Positions 25,835 through 35,357 of a stretch of DNA of 64,000 nucleotides are shown piece after piece; position 1 is the stretch's first letter; every line of letters begins with the position of its first letter. A program made the translations under genes and the position numbers. Under the pieces are notes generated by a model. It saw only the letters and a program-made list of their open reading frames with translations, did no database searches and had not been told where the DNA came from. The stretch is from Spirobacillus cienkowskii. Its GTDB lineage: Bacteria > Bdellovibrionota_B > Oligoflexia > Silvanigrellales > Silvanigrellaceae. The stretch is taken from positions 767,501 to 831,500 of the forward strand of contig NZ_CP146516.1 of assembly GCF_037081835.1 (NCBI RefSeq), read 5' to 3'.

Positions 25835-26722
25835 TTAAAAACAAAACGAAAAAAATGCGTAAGCAATTGGTATGCCCAAAATTAAAGAGTCTATACGATC
25901 TAAAAAACCGCCATGACCAGGAAGTAAGTTGCTGCTATCCTTATAGCCCCCTGCTCTTTTAAAAGCACTTTCAATGAGATCGCCAATTTGTCCCGCAATA
26001 CCCAAAAAAACTCCAATTAAAACAGCATACCATATTGGAAACGAAAGTTTAAATAGATAGGTTAAGGCGATTGCGGTCAGTGCGCTAAACAGAAGTCCGC
26101 CAATAGCGCCTTCACAACTTTTCTTGGGAGAGATTTTTGGGACTAATTTTCTTTTGCCAAAGCGCGAGCCAATAAAATATGCTCCTGTATCTCCCATTAA
26201 AATTGTTGCTAAACAAAAATAAATTTGAGCATTGCGATAAGGACTTTCTATTTGTAGCAAACTCAGTTCAATTAAACATGTAGCAGGGAGTGCTAGGTAG
26301 ATAAAGCCTGCAATTATATTTAAAAGTTTATTAGAAGCAGTATGAAGGTCGGCGGCGCGCCGGTAAATCAAAACAGCAAAAATAAAAAAACATAAGAAAG
26401 TCCAGGCAATGGGAAGGATTAAAACTTTTTCGAGACTATGCGAAAAAATTATTTTTGAAAAGTAATATGTTATAATTATAAAGGCATAAGAAAAACCTAC
26501 GGCAAAGTGCTTTAGCTTAAGTTTGGGACGAGGTTGTTCAAAAGCTGTAGATCCATCCATAATATTCCAGCGAAGTGCAGCAAACTCTGTACCAGAAAGT
26601 AAAATAGCAATGCTTACGATTGTTACAAAAAGTGGGGTAAACAATTTTTCTGGGGAAAAACTAAGAATGTAAATAATAATTGAAGTAAAAACGAACGCCG
26701 TCGCCAATCGAGTTTTAAGCAT
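25835..26722 (-). CDS. cdsA: Phosphatidate cytidylyltransferase CdsA
   Basis: About 295 residues from ATG 26722 (MLKTRLATAFVF, the usual start text of this family); the frame extends to 26845 but overlaps the promoter of the divergent Hsp70 gene. Eight hydrophobic segments; the signature is complete: PKKSCEGAIGG, then DRIDSL in LPGHGGFLDRIDSL, with the metal-binding GDLIESAFKR before it. It makes CDP-diacylglycerol from phosphatidic acid and CTP in the inner membrane, the step after PlsB/PlsC. No uppS or dxr neighbours, unlike in many proteobacteria. Confidence 0.93.
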   Translation of the reverse strand: MLKTRLATAFVFTSIIIYILSFSPEKLFTPLFVTIVSIAILLSGTEFAALRWNIMDGSTAFEQPRPKLKLKHFAVGFSYAFIIITYYFSKIIFSHSLEKVLILPIAWTFLCFFIFAVLIYRRAADLHTASNKLLNIIAGFIYLALPATCLIELSLLQIESPYRNAQIYFCLATILMGDTGAYFIGSRFGKRKLVPKISPKKSCEGAIGGLLFSALTAIALTYLFKLSFPIWYAVLIGVFLGIAGQIGDLIESAFKRAGGYKDSSNLLPGHGGFLDRIDSLILGIPIAYAFFSFCF

Positions 26723-26862
26723 ATATAAAAAACCAACTTTCAAAAATTTAAGATATTTTATCCGGTATGACCGGTTTGCATTCTGTAATATGCCATAGTA
26801 ATCAAAGTCTATCAAATAGACATTTGTGCGGTAGAGAATTCGCATATGTTGGAGTCTAAATT

Positions 26863-28950
26863 ATGAATGTTCTACAATTTAAAAAAAAATCAAAAGAAGC
26901 GGCTTTAAATTTAAAATATAGTTCTGGAGAAATTCGTTCTATTCCTAAAGAAGTTTCTGCTATTGGAATTGATCTTGGTACAACAAACTCTGTTGTTTCG
27001 GTATTTTCATATGGAGCAACACAGCCTGTTACTTTAGAATATGAAGGAGCTGCGTTAGTTCCATCTATGGTCTATTTTGATGCTAAAAACAATAAAGATG
27101 TTGTTGGAATACAAGCAAAAAGAAATTTAGATTTAGAACCTGCTGAAGTTATTAGAAGTACCAAAAGAAGCATGGGAAAAAGTAACAGCTTCTTTTACTC
27201 AAATAAAAAAACATATTCATCTGAAGAAATTGCTTCGCTTGTTTTAAATTATTTAGTTTTACATCCTATTTTACAACAAGAAAAAGAAAAATATGGAGGA
27301 ATTTGGGCGGTTATTACAGTGCCAGCGCATTTTGATGATGCAGCCCGTCTTGCAACAATTGCTGCAGCCGAAAAAGTGGGTATTCATGTACTACGGATTG
27401 TAAATGAACCAACTGCAGCTGCATTAGCGTATAGTATGATGCCAGAAGATAAAACAATTCAAAAAGAAACTCTTGCGGTTTTTGATCTGGGTGGTGGCAC
27501 TTTTGATGTGAGTATTGTAGACAGAGAAGGCTATGTTTTTAATGTATTAAGTAGTGATGGTGATGTGCATCTTGGAGGTGATGACGTTGATGATGCTGTG
27601 GCAAGTTTTTTATTAACAAAAGTGCATCCACAGCTTGTTGCGCGCAGAGCTTCTAAAGATTCTGAGTTATTTAGAAATCTGCTGGTGTGTGCTGAAAATG
27701 CTAAAAAAAGCTTGCAAGTAGATGGTGTTGTGCAAGTTGAGCATCATGATCTTGATGGAAAAGGATCAACATTAAGTTCTGAATTGACACGAGAACATTT
27801 CGAAGAACTTGTGGTCTCTATTTTAGAAAAAACTTTATATTTGACAGAAAGTGCATTGCACGCAGCAAAAAGAAGTCCAAAACACATTTCAAGAATTTTG
27901 TTGGTTGGAGGAAGTACACGTTTAAGTTTAGTGCGACAAATGCTTTCTGAGTATTTTAGTTGTATAGTTGATGCGCGACTTGAGCCTGATCTTGCGGTCA
28001 GTTGGGGCGCTTCATTACAAGCTGCAATTATTTTAGGAATTCAACCGGATACAATTCTTGTTGACGTATGCAGCCATACCTTAGGTATTGGTGTGGTCGA
28101 AAATTCAGAATCTATAAACGAAAATTTTAAAATCGTTGCTAAGAAATTTGGGATTCCTTATCCTGTTTCTGAATCAGAGTTGCACCGCAAACTTGGTATG
28201 CGCATTGAAGAATTTAATATAGAACTGCAAAAACTACTTTCTGTTGCTCCTATTTTGTTTAGAAATAGTGCCTTGCCTGCTAGAAGATCTGAGTTTTTTA
28301 ATACAATTTATAATAACCAACATGCTGTTCATGTGGTTGTTGTGCAAGGTGATGGAAGTACTGTGGGCGAAAATAGGCTAATTGGTGCGTTTTTATTTGA
28401 ATTAGAACAGCCTTGTCCTAAAGGAACTCGTTGTGAAATACAATTGACATATGATGTTAATGGAATGGTTCAGGTTTTTGCCAAACAGCTAGGTACAAAA
28501 AACGAAGCCAAAGCGCAATTTGATAGTAGAACTGGTAAAGTCACAGGTTGGACATCAATTTCTAAAGAAGACTTGAGTATGTTTGGAGACAATCAAGAAA
28601 ATCTACTAAAAGAATTAAATGAGATTGATACCAATGCACCGAGCAAAAAATTAAATCTTACTGAAAACGATAAAAATATTTTAGCTTTTCCTTTTGGTGG
28701 CAAAGCATCTCGTTCAGAAAAAAATATTGAATCTGATAACGAAAAATCTGCTGAAATTATTAATTCATTAGTTTTAAGAACAAAACGTATTTTAGCAAAG
28801 TTAGACTCTAATTCTTTAGAATATTTAAAAATTACTGAGACTTTAAAAAATTATTCTGATTTATTACTAGAATCTCAAAAAGGTTTAGAGAATGATTCTG
28901 AAATTGATCAGATTGAAGGTGATTTGCTTACTTTGTTAGAAGGAAAGTAG
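26863..28950 (+). CDS. Hsp70-family (DnaK-like) chaperone
   Basis: 695 residues. An unusual 33-residue N-terminal extension precedes the ATPase domain: IGIDLGTTNSVVSVFSYG (35-52), VPAHFDDAARLATIAAAEK, VNEPTAAALAY, FDLGGGTFDVSIVD and LVGGSTRLSLVRQML are all conserved. The substrate-binding part is much less like DnaK and has an inserted segment (about 425-490, IVAKKFGIPYPVSESELHRK). It is therefore a divergent, probably specialised Hsp70 and not the housekeeping DnaK. GGAG precedes the ATG. It heads a three-gene operon, four bases before the next gene. Confidence 0.9.
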   Translation: MNVLQFKKKSKEAALNLKYSSGEIRSIPKEVSAIGIDLGTTNSVVSVFSYGATQPVTLEYEGAALVPSMVYFDAKNNKDVVGIQAKRNLDLEPAEVIRSTKRSMGKSNSFFYSNKKTYSSEEIASLVLNYLVLHPILQQEKEKYGGIWAVITVPAHFDDAARLATIAAAEKVGIHVLRIVNEPTAAALAYSMMPEDKTIQKETLAVFDLGGGTFDVSIVDREGYVFNVLSSDGDVHLGGDDVDDAVASFLLTKVHPQLVARRASKDSELFRNLLVCAENAKKSLQVDGVVQVEHHDLDGKGSTLSSELTREHFEELVVSILEKTLYLTESALHAAKRSPKHISRILLVGGSTRLSLVRQMLSEYFSCIVDARLEPDLAVSWGASLQAAIILGIQPDTILVDVCSHTLGIGVVENSESINENFKIVAKKFGIPYPVSESELHRKLGMRIEEFNIELQKLLSVAPILFRNSALPARRSEFFNTIYNNQHAVHVVVVQGDGSTVGENRLIGAFLFELEQPCPKGTRCEIQLTYDVNGMVQVFAKQLGTKNEAKAQFDSRTGKVTGWTSISKEDLSMFGDNQENLLKELNEIDTNAPSKKLNLTENDKNILAFPFGGKASRSEKNIESDNEKSAEIINSLVLRTKRILAKLDSNSLEYLKITETLKNYSDLLLESQKGLENDSEIDQIEGDLLTLLEGK

Positions 28951-28954
28951 CGAA

Positions 28955-30367
28955 ATGAGTAATATAATAATTCAAAAGATTATTTCAGAGTTTGAACAAG
29001 ATTTTGATACGTTTGAAAACTATTTGCTGTTATCTACAGAAATTAACGAATTTAAAGATTATTTATTAAACTATCGAGGAATGCCTGTGAAGTTAAATGA
29101 GTCGTCTTTTCAACTTTCGCAGTTTGCAAAGCAATTTACAGAAAATATTATTAGTTACTTTGTTAATATTTTTTCTAAAAGTGGTTTGTTTTCTTGTCAG
29201 AATCATGAAATAACTAATATTTTGTGTGAAGTTGAAAAATCTGTTAATTTAATTTTGTATTATTGGTTTGGATTAAAAGATAGAAATTATCAATTTATGA
29301 CATTGATTCACTTTTATAATATTAATAATGTGAGTTCTGTATTTTTAACCAAAAATAATCAAGATTTTTCTGTAACATTAACTGAGTACGGTATTAAATT
29401 TGGATCAGCTGATAGTTTGCACGAACCAAAATGTATGCCAGTTTCAAAGGTTTGTGCTTTAACAAATTTTTACACTCCTAATGATGAAAGAGTTCTTTTT
29501 GCTAGAATTCGCACGGTACAACGAGAAATTTGTTTACTTATTGATGACTGGGAGCATTTAAACTCTGTATTAGCGGTTGATTATGGTACTAAGTACCATA
29601 ATTTGCAGCAAAATTATTCTAAAAAATCAGAAGAAGAGTTTGAAGCAGTATCACAAAAAATGAACATCAGACGCGATACTTTGGCATTATGGTGTATGGA
29701 ATCTTTTTGTGAATTTCAAGATTGGATAACATTTTTAAAATCTAAAAATAATTTTAATGAAGATATTTTATCAGAAATTGACGCAGCAGCAGCTCTTTTA
29801 TTGTCTGCAGTACAAAAAATATTTTTACCTGCATCAGTCAGTCGTCACAGGTATTGCAGCGAAATTTTACCTTTATTTAAAAAATTTGCTATGTCACGAA
29901 TTGCTATGAATTCAGATGATTTGTCCTCTCATTTGTTACTTCAGGTAATTCAAAGTAGTGAGGGAAAAAGTTTTTCTAATTTGTTGTTAAGTTTTATTGA
30001 AAAAAAACCTTTTGAATGGAGTTTGACCTTTGATCCTTCTTCTGCTCTAAAGGCATTTAGTTGGAGTTACTCAAGAGAACATCATATTTTATTGTGTTTA
30101 ATTTATACTATTTCTTATTTTAGAAAAATTGTCCCAAATTTTGTTAATAATCATCAATTGTCAGACATTGCAACAACAATTCAAATGCCAGAAACTTTTG
30201 CTATAGATCCTCAGCATAAGATTTTAAATTTTGAAAAGAGTGATCTTTCTCCTGAGTTATTTGAAAAATTATACTTAATTGCCAAAGGATATCTTGAAAA
30301 AAATTTCAAAGTAACAAAAAATAATGAAGAACTTTATATGTTTGTATTAAATGGTTTAAAACTTTAA
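28955..30367 (+). CDS. Large helical protein of unknown function, second gene of the Hsp70 operon
   Basis: 470 residues, no signal peptide and no clear membrane segment, predicted mostly helical from its heptad-like hydrophobic pattern. No domain recognised. It has AAGGAAAG before its ATG and lies four bases after the Hsp70 gene, so the two are translated together. A co-chaperone, substrate adaptor or dedicated client of the divergent Hsp70 is suggested by context only. Confidence 0.6.
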   Translation: MSNIIIQKIISEFEQDFDTFENYLLLSTEINEFKDYLLNYRGMPVKLNESSFQLSQFAKQFTENIISYFVNIFSKSGLFSCQNHEITNILCEVEKSVNLILYYWFGLKDRNYQFMTLIHFYNINNVSSVFLTKNNQDFSVTLTEYGIKFGSADSLHEPKCMPVSKVCALTNFYTPNDERVLFARIRTVQREICLLIDDWEHLNSVLAVDYGTKYHNLQQNYSKKSEEEFEAVSQKMNIRRDTLALWCMESFCEFQDWITFLKSKNNFNEDILSEIDAAAALLLSAVQKIFLPASVSRHRYCSEILPLFKKFAMSRIAMNSDDLSSHLLLQVIQSSEGKSFSNLLLSFIEKKPFEWSLTFDPSSALKAFSWSYSREHHILLCLIYTISYFRKIVPNFVNNHQLSDIATTIQMPETFAIDPQHKILNFEKSDLSPELFEKLYLIAKGYLEKNFKVTKNNEELYMFVLNGLKL

Positions 30368-30387
30368 AATTTATTTGTGAGTTATTT

Positions 30388-30867
30388 ATGATTTTTAATG
30401 AAGATTTTGAAGAAAATATGATTGTACCTCGAAGAAGGGCTGCCAGTGAAATTAAATTATTAAGGCTAGAGCTTATTCCAAAAGGAAAAACGCCATGCGA
30501 AGAAATTGGCAGTGAATGGTCTTCTGCGCAACCAGCAGAAAATCTTTCACCCTCAAAAGCGGCGTTGTGTCTTGGAATTGAGGTGTGGGCGCCCCAATCT
30601 GTTGTCAAAAAGCGGTATAAAACGTTGCAGCTTCGCTATCCTCCGGATCAATTTGTGGAAAAACACATAGAGTGGCGTCCCTCTGCGGAGTTACTTGGAA
30701 ATCCCAGAAGCCGCTTGAATTGGTTTTGGCAAAGCGGTTTTGTGCCGTTGCCAGAGAGCAAGTTAGAATTTAAAGAGGGTTCATTATGGGACAAAAACAA
30801 TGCAGAACCAGAAATTGATAGCAGGCTTGCATTAAAGCGTTTAAAAAATATGTTTAGGATTAATTAA
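30388..30867 (+). CDS. Degenerate J-domain-like protein, third gene of the Hsp70 operon
   Basis: 159 residues. Residues about 48-115 follow the layout of a DnaJ J-domain: SPSKAALCLGIEVWAPQSVV (helix I), KKRYKTLQLRYPPDQF (helix II and loop) and SAELLGNPRSRLNWFW (helix III, compare LLSDPxxRxxYDW). The catalytic His-Pro-Asp tripeptide reads Pro-Pro-Asp. The rest is charged. J-domains stimulate Hsp70 ATPase through HPD, so this version may dock without stimulating or may act with altered chemistry. Its position directly behind an Hsp70 supports the reading. Weak ribosome site. Confidence 0.55.
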   Translation: MIFNEDFEENMIVPRRRAASEIKLLRLELIPKGKTPCEEIGSEWSSAQPAENLSPSKAALCLGIEVWAPQSVVKKRYKTLQLRYPPDQFVEKHIEWRPSAELLGNPRSRLNWFWQSGFVPLPESKLEFKEGSLWDKNNAEPEIDSRLALKRLKNMFRIN

Positions 30868-31020
30868 GTTTCGTGTATTAAAAAAATTATATGCTAAACT
30901 TATTTTGTAATAAATTTTTATGGGAATACGAGTTAAGTTTTGGTACGTAGGTGTGTAACAGTTTTTTACTACCATAAAAAACAATATAACTTTGTTCGAT
31001 TGAAGAGTAGGTAAAACTCG

Positions 31021-32154
31021 ATGAAAATTATCAAAACGCCAATACAAAATAGTTTGAAGTCTTATATAAATTTATCCTATTCTTTAGAAAACGTGAAGCA
31101 TTTTCAGAACTCAGTTGAGAATAAGGATTTTTATTCTATTTTTTTGTCTGTTGTATTTGTAGTGCGCAACCAAGAATGTTATCTAGATAACATTCTTGGT
31201 TGCGCAAATGCATATGTATCATCCCACGTCAGTGATTACGAGTTGATCGTGGTTGATAACGCTTCAGTCGATCAAAGTGTGCAAGTGCTTAAAAAACTGA
31301 CTTCTCAAGAAGGGTTGCCCAATCTTCAGGTGTATGCACTGACCAAGGAAGTCAGTTGTGACACGGCAGCCTGGGTTGGCTTAGAAAATGCACTCGGTGA
31401 TTTTGTTGTTGTAATCGATCCGCTAGTTGAAGATCTTGCATTTTTGTCAATAATGCTTAAAAAAGCAGTTCATGGAGCAGATGTTGTATTTGCTAAAAAT
31501 AAACAACAACCGCGCCAAAGTTTTGTGTACCAATTAGCGAAAGCTACTTTTAATTTATTCTACAAGAGTTTCTGTGGTATTCACCTTGCAAAAGAGGCTT
31601 CAGGCTCCAGGCTTCTTAGCAAACGTGTTATCAATTTTATTCTTCAACATCCACAGCCTTCAATCCAATACAGGCACTTACCTGTCACTGCTGGTTTTGT
31701 GAAGGATCACTTTGAATACAGTTCCAAACCTATTTATAATGACCCAAAAAAACTCGGCGAAAGAATAAATGTGAGCATACGTTTGCTTGTTTCTACCACC
31801 CAAGTACCAATGAGACTGGTTACAAGTTTGTCTCTTTTTGGGGCTACTGCAAACTTATTTTATACTTTTTACGTACTAATTATTGGAATTACAAAAACAA
31901 ATATTGCTCCGGGCTGGATCAGTATTTCACTACAGCAATCAGGTATGTTTTTCCTAATTTCGCTTTTGTTCTTGGTTCTTGGTGAATATATATTGCACAT
32001 GTCGAGTTTATCAAATGAAGGCCCTCTTTATCATGTTGGTCAAGAGTTTACGAGTGTACATATGACTCGAAAAGAAAAACTTAATATAGAGACAAGGGTT
32101 ACTCGCTCTGAGACTTCTGAAGGAGTCTCTCAATCTAAAGGTACAGCATTTTGA
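31021..32154 (+). CDS. Glycosyltransferase family 2, membrane-anchored (polyprenyl-phosphate sugar transferase type)
   Basis: 377 residues. N-terminal GT-A fold: FLSVVFVVRNQECYLDNIL, ELIVVDNASVDQSVQVL and DFVVVIDPLVED, where the usual DxD-like metal site is Asp-Pro-Leu. Two C-terminal membrane segments (about 275-300 and 310-335) place it with GtrB/dolichol-phosphate-mannose-synthase-like enzymes that load a sugar on a lipid carrier. The gene contains a perfect 44-base palindrome near its start (listed separately). It opens the glycan cluster 31021-37009; its stop overlaps the next start. Confidence 0.8.
   Translation: MKIIKTPIQNSLKSYINLSYSLENVKHFQNSVENKDFYSIFLSVVFVVRNQECYLDNILGCANAYVSSHVSDYELIVVDNASVDQSVQVLKKLTSQEGLPNLQVYALTKEVSCDTAAWVGLENALGDFVVVIDPLVEDLAFLSIMLKKAVHGADVVFAKNKQQPRQSFVYQLAKATFNLFYKSFCGIHLAKEASGSRLLSKRVINFILQHPQPSIQYRHLPVTAGFVKDHFEYSSKPIYNDPKKLGERINVSIRLLVSTTQVPMRLVTSLSLFGATANLFYTFYVLIIGITKTNIAPGWISISLQQSGMFFLISLLFLVLGEYILHMSSLSNEGPLYHVGQEFTSVHMTRKEKLNIETRVTRSETSEGVSQSKGTAF
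31163..31206. repeat. Perfect 44-base palindrome inside the glycosyltransferase gene
   Basis: Two 22-base arms without any loop (left arm begins TGCGCAACCAAGAATG, centre ATCTAGAT). It codes for VRNQECYLDNILGCA in frame, so both arms are translated. The symmetry stops exactly at 31163 and 31206 (the flanking bases do not pair). Confidence 0.95.
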
Positions 32155-33272
32155 GTATGAACGAGGTAGATGCCGTGATTATTGGTGGAGGGTTCTATGG
32201 AACAAACATAGCTATCTACTTAGTCAAACAACGCGGATTAAGGAAAGTCGTTGTTTTAGAAAAAGAGTCTAAACTGTTAAGCCGCGCCTCGTATAACAAT
32301 CAGTCACGAGTTCATAATGGTTATCACTACCCTCGTAGCTTCACGACAGCCTTTCGAAGTCGTATTAACTTTTTAAAGTTTGTACGAAACTGGCCTGATG
32401 CAATCACACAAGATTTTACCAAGCTATATGCAATAGCAAGACGAAACTCAAAGGTGACTGCTAGACAGTTCAAGCGTTTTTGTCATGAAATTGGCGCAAA
32501 AATTCAACCTGCAGAAGCAAGTTTAAAAAAAATATTTGAACCTAATTTGATTGAAGATGTATTTCTTGCAGAAGAATATGCTTTCGATGCAAACCGTCTA
32601 GCTTTTTGGATTACAAAAGAAGTACAAGAAAATGGCATAGAAGTTCGTCTCTCTTCAAAAGCTTTGTCTATTTCTCGTTCTCCTAATAACACATTAATTG
32701 TTTCAACCATTAATAACAACGGAAATAATGACGCTCTGCAGTGTCGATACCTGTTTAATTGCGCGTACAGTGGTCTAAAACACATCTGTTCGGAATTTTC
32801 AGTTACAGAGGTTGGTCTAAAACAAGAGGTTACAGAAATGGCTCTGCTTAAAGTGTTTCCTCCTCTTGTTAATCTTGGCATAACTGTGATGGATGGGCCA
32901 TTTTTTTCGCTTATGCCGTTCCCTTCTAAGGGGTTACATACACTATCACATGTTCGTTATACTCCGCATTTCAGCTGGCAGGATGAGTTTGGTATTGAGC
33001 CTTACAAGAAGCTTCACGAATATGAAAAATTGTCGCGCGTAGAGCGTATGATTAGAGATGTTGGGCGATATTTGCCATCAATATTAAATTCCAAGTATGT
33101 TGAATCGCTCTTTGAGATAAAGACAGTCCTACTTAAGAATGAAGTAGACGATGGTCGACCTATATTATTTGAAAAACATAATGATTTACCTGGTTTCTAT
33201 TCTATCTTAGGAGGTAAAATAGATAATATTTACGATGTACTGGAGAAACTTGATGCTGAAAATATTAATTAA
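32151..33272 (+). CDS. FAD-dependent oxidoreductase of the glycan cluster
   Basis: 373 residues. Rossmann FAD-binding start DAVIIGGGFYGTNIAIYLVK and VVVLEKESKLLSRASYNNQS, as in the DAO/glycine-oxidase-like family; GGKIDNIYDV closes the FAD site near the C-terminus. Start: TTG 32151, nine bases after AAAGG and overlapping the upstream stop; ATG 32157 is an alternative. Enzymes of this type occur in O-antigen and other polysaccharide loci where they oxidise or dehydrogenate sugar intermediates; the substrate here is unknown. Confidence 0.8.
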   Translation: MSMNEVDAVIIGGGFYGTNIAIYLVKQRGLRKVVVLEKESKLLSRASYNNQSRVHNGYHYPRSFTTAFRSRINFLKFVRNWPDAITQDFTKLYAIARRNSKVTARQFKRFCHEIGAKIQPAEASLKKIFEPNLIEDVFLAEEYAFDANRLAFWITKEVQENGIEVRLSSKALSISRSPNNTLIVSTINNNGNNDALQCRYLFNCAYSGLKHICSEFSVTEVGLKQEVTEMALLKVFPPLVNLGITVMDGPFFSLMPFPSKGLHTLSHVRYTPHFSWQDEFGIEPYKKLHEYEKLSRVERMIRDVGRYLPSILNSKYVESLFEIKTVLLKNEVDDGRPILFEKHNDLPGFYSILGGKIDNIYDVLEKLDAENIN

Positions 33273-34548
33273 AGCAAAAATTTTTATTTACCCTGTTTTG
33301 TTTTTTTGTTTGTTATTTATGATATATCAGTTCAACTTCTTTGCAACTGTATCTAACAATTTCTTTGATAAATTTCAAAAAGATTCGGAAGCTTTAGTGG
33401 TAGGTGGAATTGTTGCAGATCAATTAGGCCTAGAAAAACAGGGTTGGAATTTAGGTTTTGTTGTTAAAAATGGAAACTTTTCTTCTTCGCAAAATCTTTT
33501 TGATTCCTATGAAATATTTGCAGAAAATAAAAGTTACCCTCAAGCTGTTTTTGTTCCTTATAAATCCCAAATTGGAGGGCAGGGGTGGTTTTATTCATTT
33601 TTAAACAAATATTTTAATACTAATTCGGTAGAAATTCTGCAATTTCTACCGTCAGCTTTACTAGCCCTGCTTGTGGTTCTGTTTCATTATTTGCATACCA
33701 AAGTATATGGGCAAATGTATGCAATGGTTTTTTCTTTTACGTTTACTTTTTCTCCATGGGTGAGCGCTTTTGCTAGAAACCTCTATTGGTCGCCTTTTTT
33801 ATGGTTCCTTCCTTGTTTTTTTGCAACATTAGCTTGCATTACTAAGTCATCATATCTTCGCAATTTTTATTTTCTGCTATTGTTTATTTCATTTTTTGCA
33901 AAATGTCTTGGTGGGTATGAATTTATCACATCAATTACCCTGTTTGCGTGCTCTCCTTTTGTGATAGGACCTTTTTTTAATGGAATAGCAAAGCCAAATA
34001 TAAAATCTGCTGCTATTGTTTTTATTTTATGTATCTTGGGTTTTATTTCAGCTTTTTTGATTCATGCCAATATGCGTGGGCAAACAATAAGTGATGGCAT
34101 TGTGTCAATTTATCAAGATGACATCAAACGCCGCACCTATTCTGATCCCTCTAACTTTGATCCGATTTTGAAAGATTCTTTAACTGTAAGCCCAATCATT
34201 GTTGTGAAAACCTACATCTTTAATTGGGGAAGAAATTTTATTACAGGAGTCAATGGCGTATTCTTTCAAATTATTTTAATACTTGTTGTTATAGGGTTAT
34301 TTATCAGTAAAAAACATTCGCACAAAACATTTGTCCGAGATTTTGTGCTTATTTCTTTTATGTCACTTATTCCATTATCTTGGTATATAATGGCAAAAGC
34401 ACACTCACAAGTACACACAAGTACAAATTATGTGTTGTGGTATTTTGGATTTATTCCAGCATTGTTTTTTGTTGGAATTAATTTTTTAGTGATTTTGTTT
34501 CAAAAAGCCAAGAAACGTTATTCACATTTAAATTCAGAAAAGTTTTAA
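33253..34548 (+). CDS. Multispanning membrane protein of the glycan cluster
   Basis: 431 residues from ATG 33253 (GGAG seven bases upstream), overlapping the end of the oxidoreductase gene by 20 bases. About ten hydrophobic segments, the first at 8-28; a soluble loop after the first segment contains a long periplasmic-like part (about 30-115, SEALVVGGIVADQLGLEKQG). The layout resembles ArnT/PMT-like lipid-sugar-dependent transferases or O-antigen-modifying GtrC-type proteins. It would use the lipid-linked sugar made by the first gene. Family assignment is by topology and context only. Confidence 0.6.
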   Translation: MLKILIKAKIFIYPVLFFCLLFMIYQFNFFATVSNNFFDKFQKDSEALVVGGIVADQLGLEKQGWNLGFVVKNGNFSSSQNLFDSYEIFAENKSYPQAVFVPYKSQIGGQGWFYSFLNKYFNTNSVEILQFLPSALLALLVVLFHYLHTKVYGQMYAMVFSFTFTFSPWVSAFARNLYWSPFLWFLPCFFATLACITKSSYLRNFYFLLLFISFFAKCLGGYEFITSITLFACSPFVIGPFFNGIAKPNIKSAAIVFILCILGFISAFLIHANMRGQTISDGIVSIYQDDIKRRTYSDPSNFDPILKDSLTVSPIIVVKTYIFNWGRNFITGVNGVFFQIILILVVIGLFISKKHSHKTFVRDFVLISFMSLIPLSWYIMAKAHSQVHTSTNYVLWYFGFIPALFFVGINFLVILFQKAKKRYSHLNSEKF

Positions 34549-34550
34549 TT

Positions 34551-35327
34551 ATGAAAAATTGTTTAATTGGACATACTGGTTTTGTAGGAAGTACTTTACT
34601 AAGACAAACACAATTTGATGAGCTATACCGTTCAACCAATATACACGAAATCATCAACAAAAATTTTAATTTTGTTGTCTGTGCAGGCGCACCGGCGCAG
34701 AAATGGATTGCAAACATTAATCCGGGTGAAGATAAAAAAAATATTGATTCTCTCATAGATTATTTAAAAACAATTCAATGCAATATTTTTATACTAATCA
34801 GTACTGTTGATGTTTTTAAAATGCCGATTGAAGTCGATGAAACAACCGCTGTTGAAGAGGAGGGGCTTCATGCCTACGGGCTTCACCGTAGATTTCTAGA
34901 GAAATTTGTGGAAGAACATTTTTCCAAACACTTAATTGTACGTTTACCCGGTTTGGTTGGTCCTGGTTTACGTAAAAACGTGATTTTTGATTTTCTTAAT
35001 AATAATAAACTCAACGTAATCGATAGCCGAGGGGTTTTTCAATTCTATCCAATGGTAAATCTCTGGCATGACATTCAAACATCAATTCGAGGAGGTCTGC
35101 AACTTGTGCACCTTACTGCAGAGCCTGTTAGTGTTGCAGAGGTGTCGCTACGTGGATTTGGGCGCATGTTTACCCAGGAGCTTAAAGGTTTGCCCGCGCG
35201 ATATGATGTGCAAACGTGTTATTCCGAACTGTTTGAAACTCGTGGGCGGCATCAATACAGCGTGCGCGAAACGGTTCAAGCAATACGTGCTTATGTTCAG
35301 TCTGAACCTGTTACTATTAAGAATTAA
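34551..35327 (+). CDS. NAD-dependent epimerase/dehydratase-like protein
   Basis: 258 residues, short for the extended SDR family (usually about 310). Nucleotide-binding start CLIGHTGFVGSTLL (GxxGFxG), FVVCAGAPAQKWIA, ILISTVDVF and an active-site YGLHRRFLE in which the usual YxxxK reads YxxxR. RLPGLVGPGLRKNVIFDF follows the family pattern. The Lys to Arg change may reduce or alter catalysis. Two bases after the preceding gene. Likely acts on a nucleotide sugar. Confidence 0.72.
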   Translation: MKNCLIGHTGFVGSTLLRQTQFDELYRSTNIHEIINKNFNFVVCAGAPAQKWIANINPGEDKKNIDSLIDYLKTIQCNIFILISTVDVFKMPIEVDETTAVEEEGLHAYGLHRRFLEKFVEEHFSKHLIVRLPGLVGPGLRKNVIFDFLNNNKLNVIDSRGVFQFYPMVNLWHDIQTSIRGGLQLVHLTAEPVSVAEVSLRGFGRMFTQELKGLPARYDVQTCYSELFETRGRHQYSVRETVQAIRAYVQSEPVTIKN

Positions 35328-35357
35328 ATGGAGAGATGGGGAGAGGAGGTAGCACCA

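Noticed and set aside
31163-31206. The palindrome as a transcription terminator
   Set aside because: It is inside a continuous, conserved coding frame, lacks a T-run, and has no loop.
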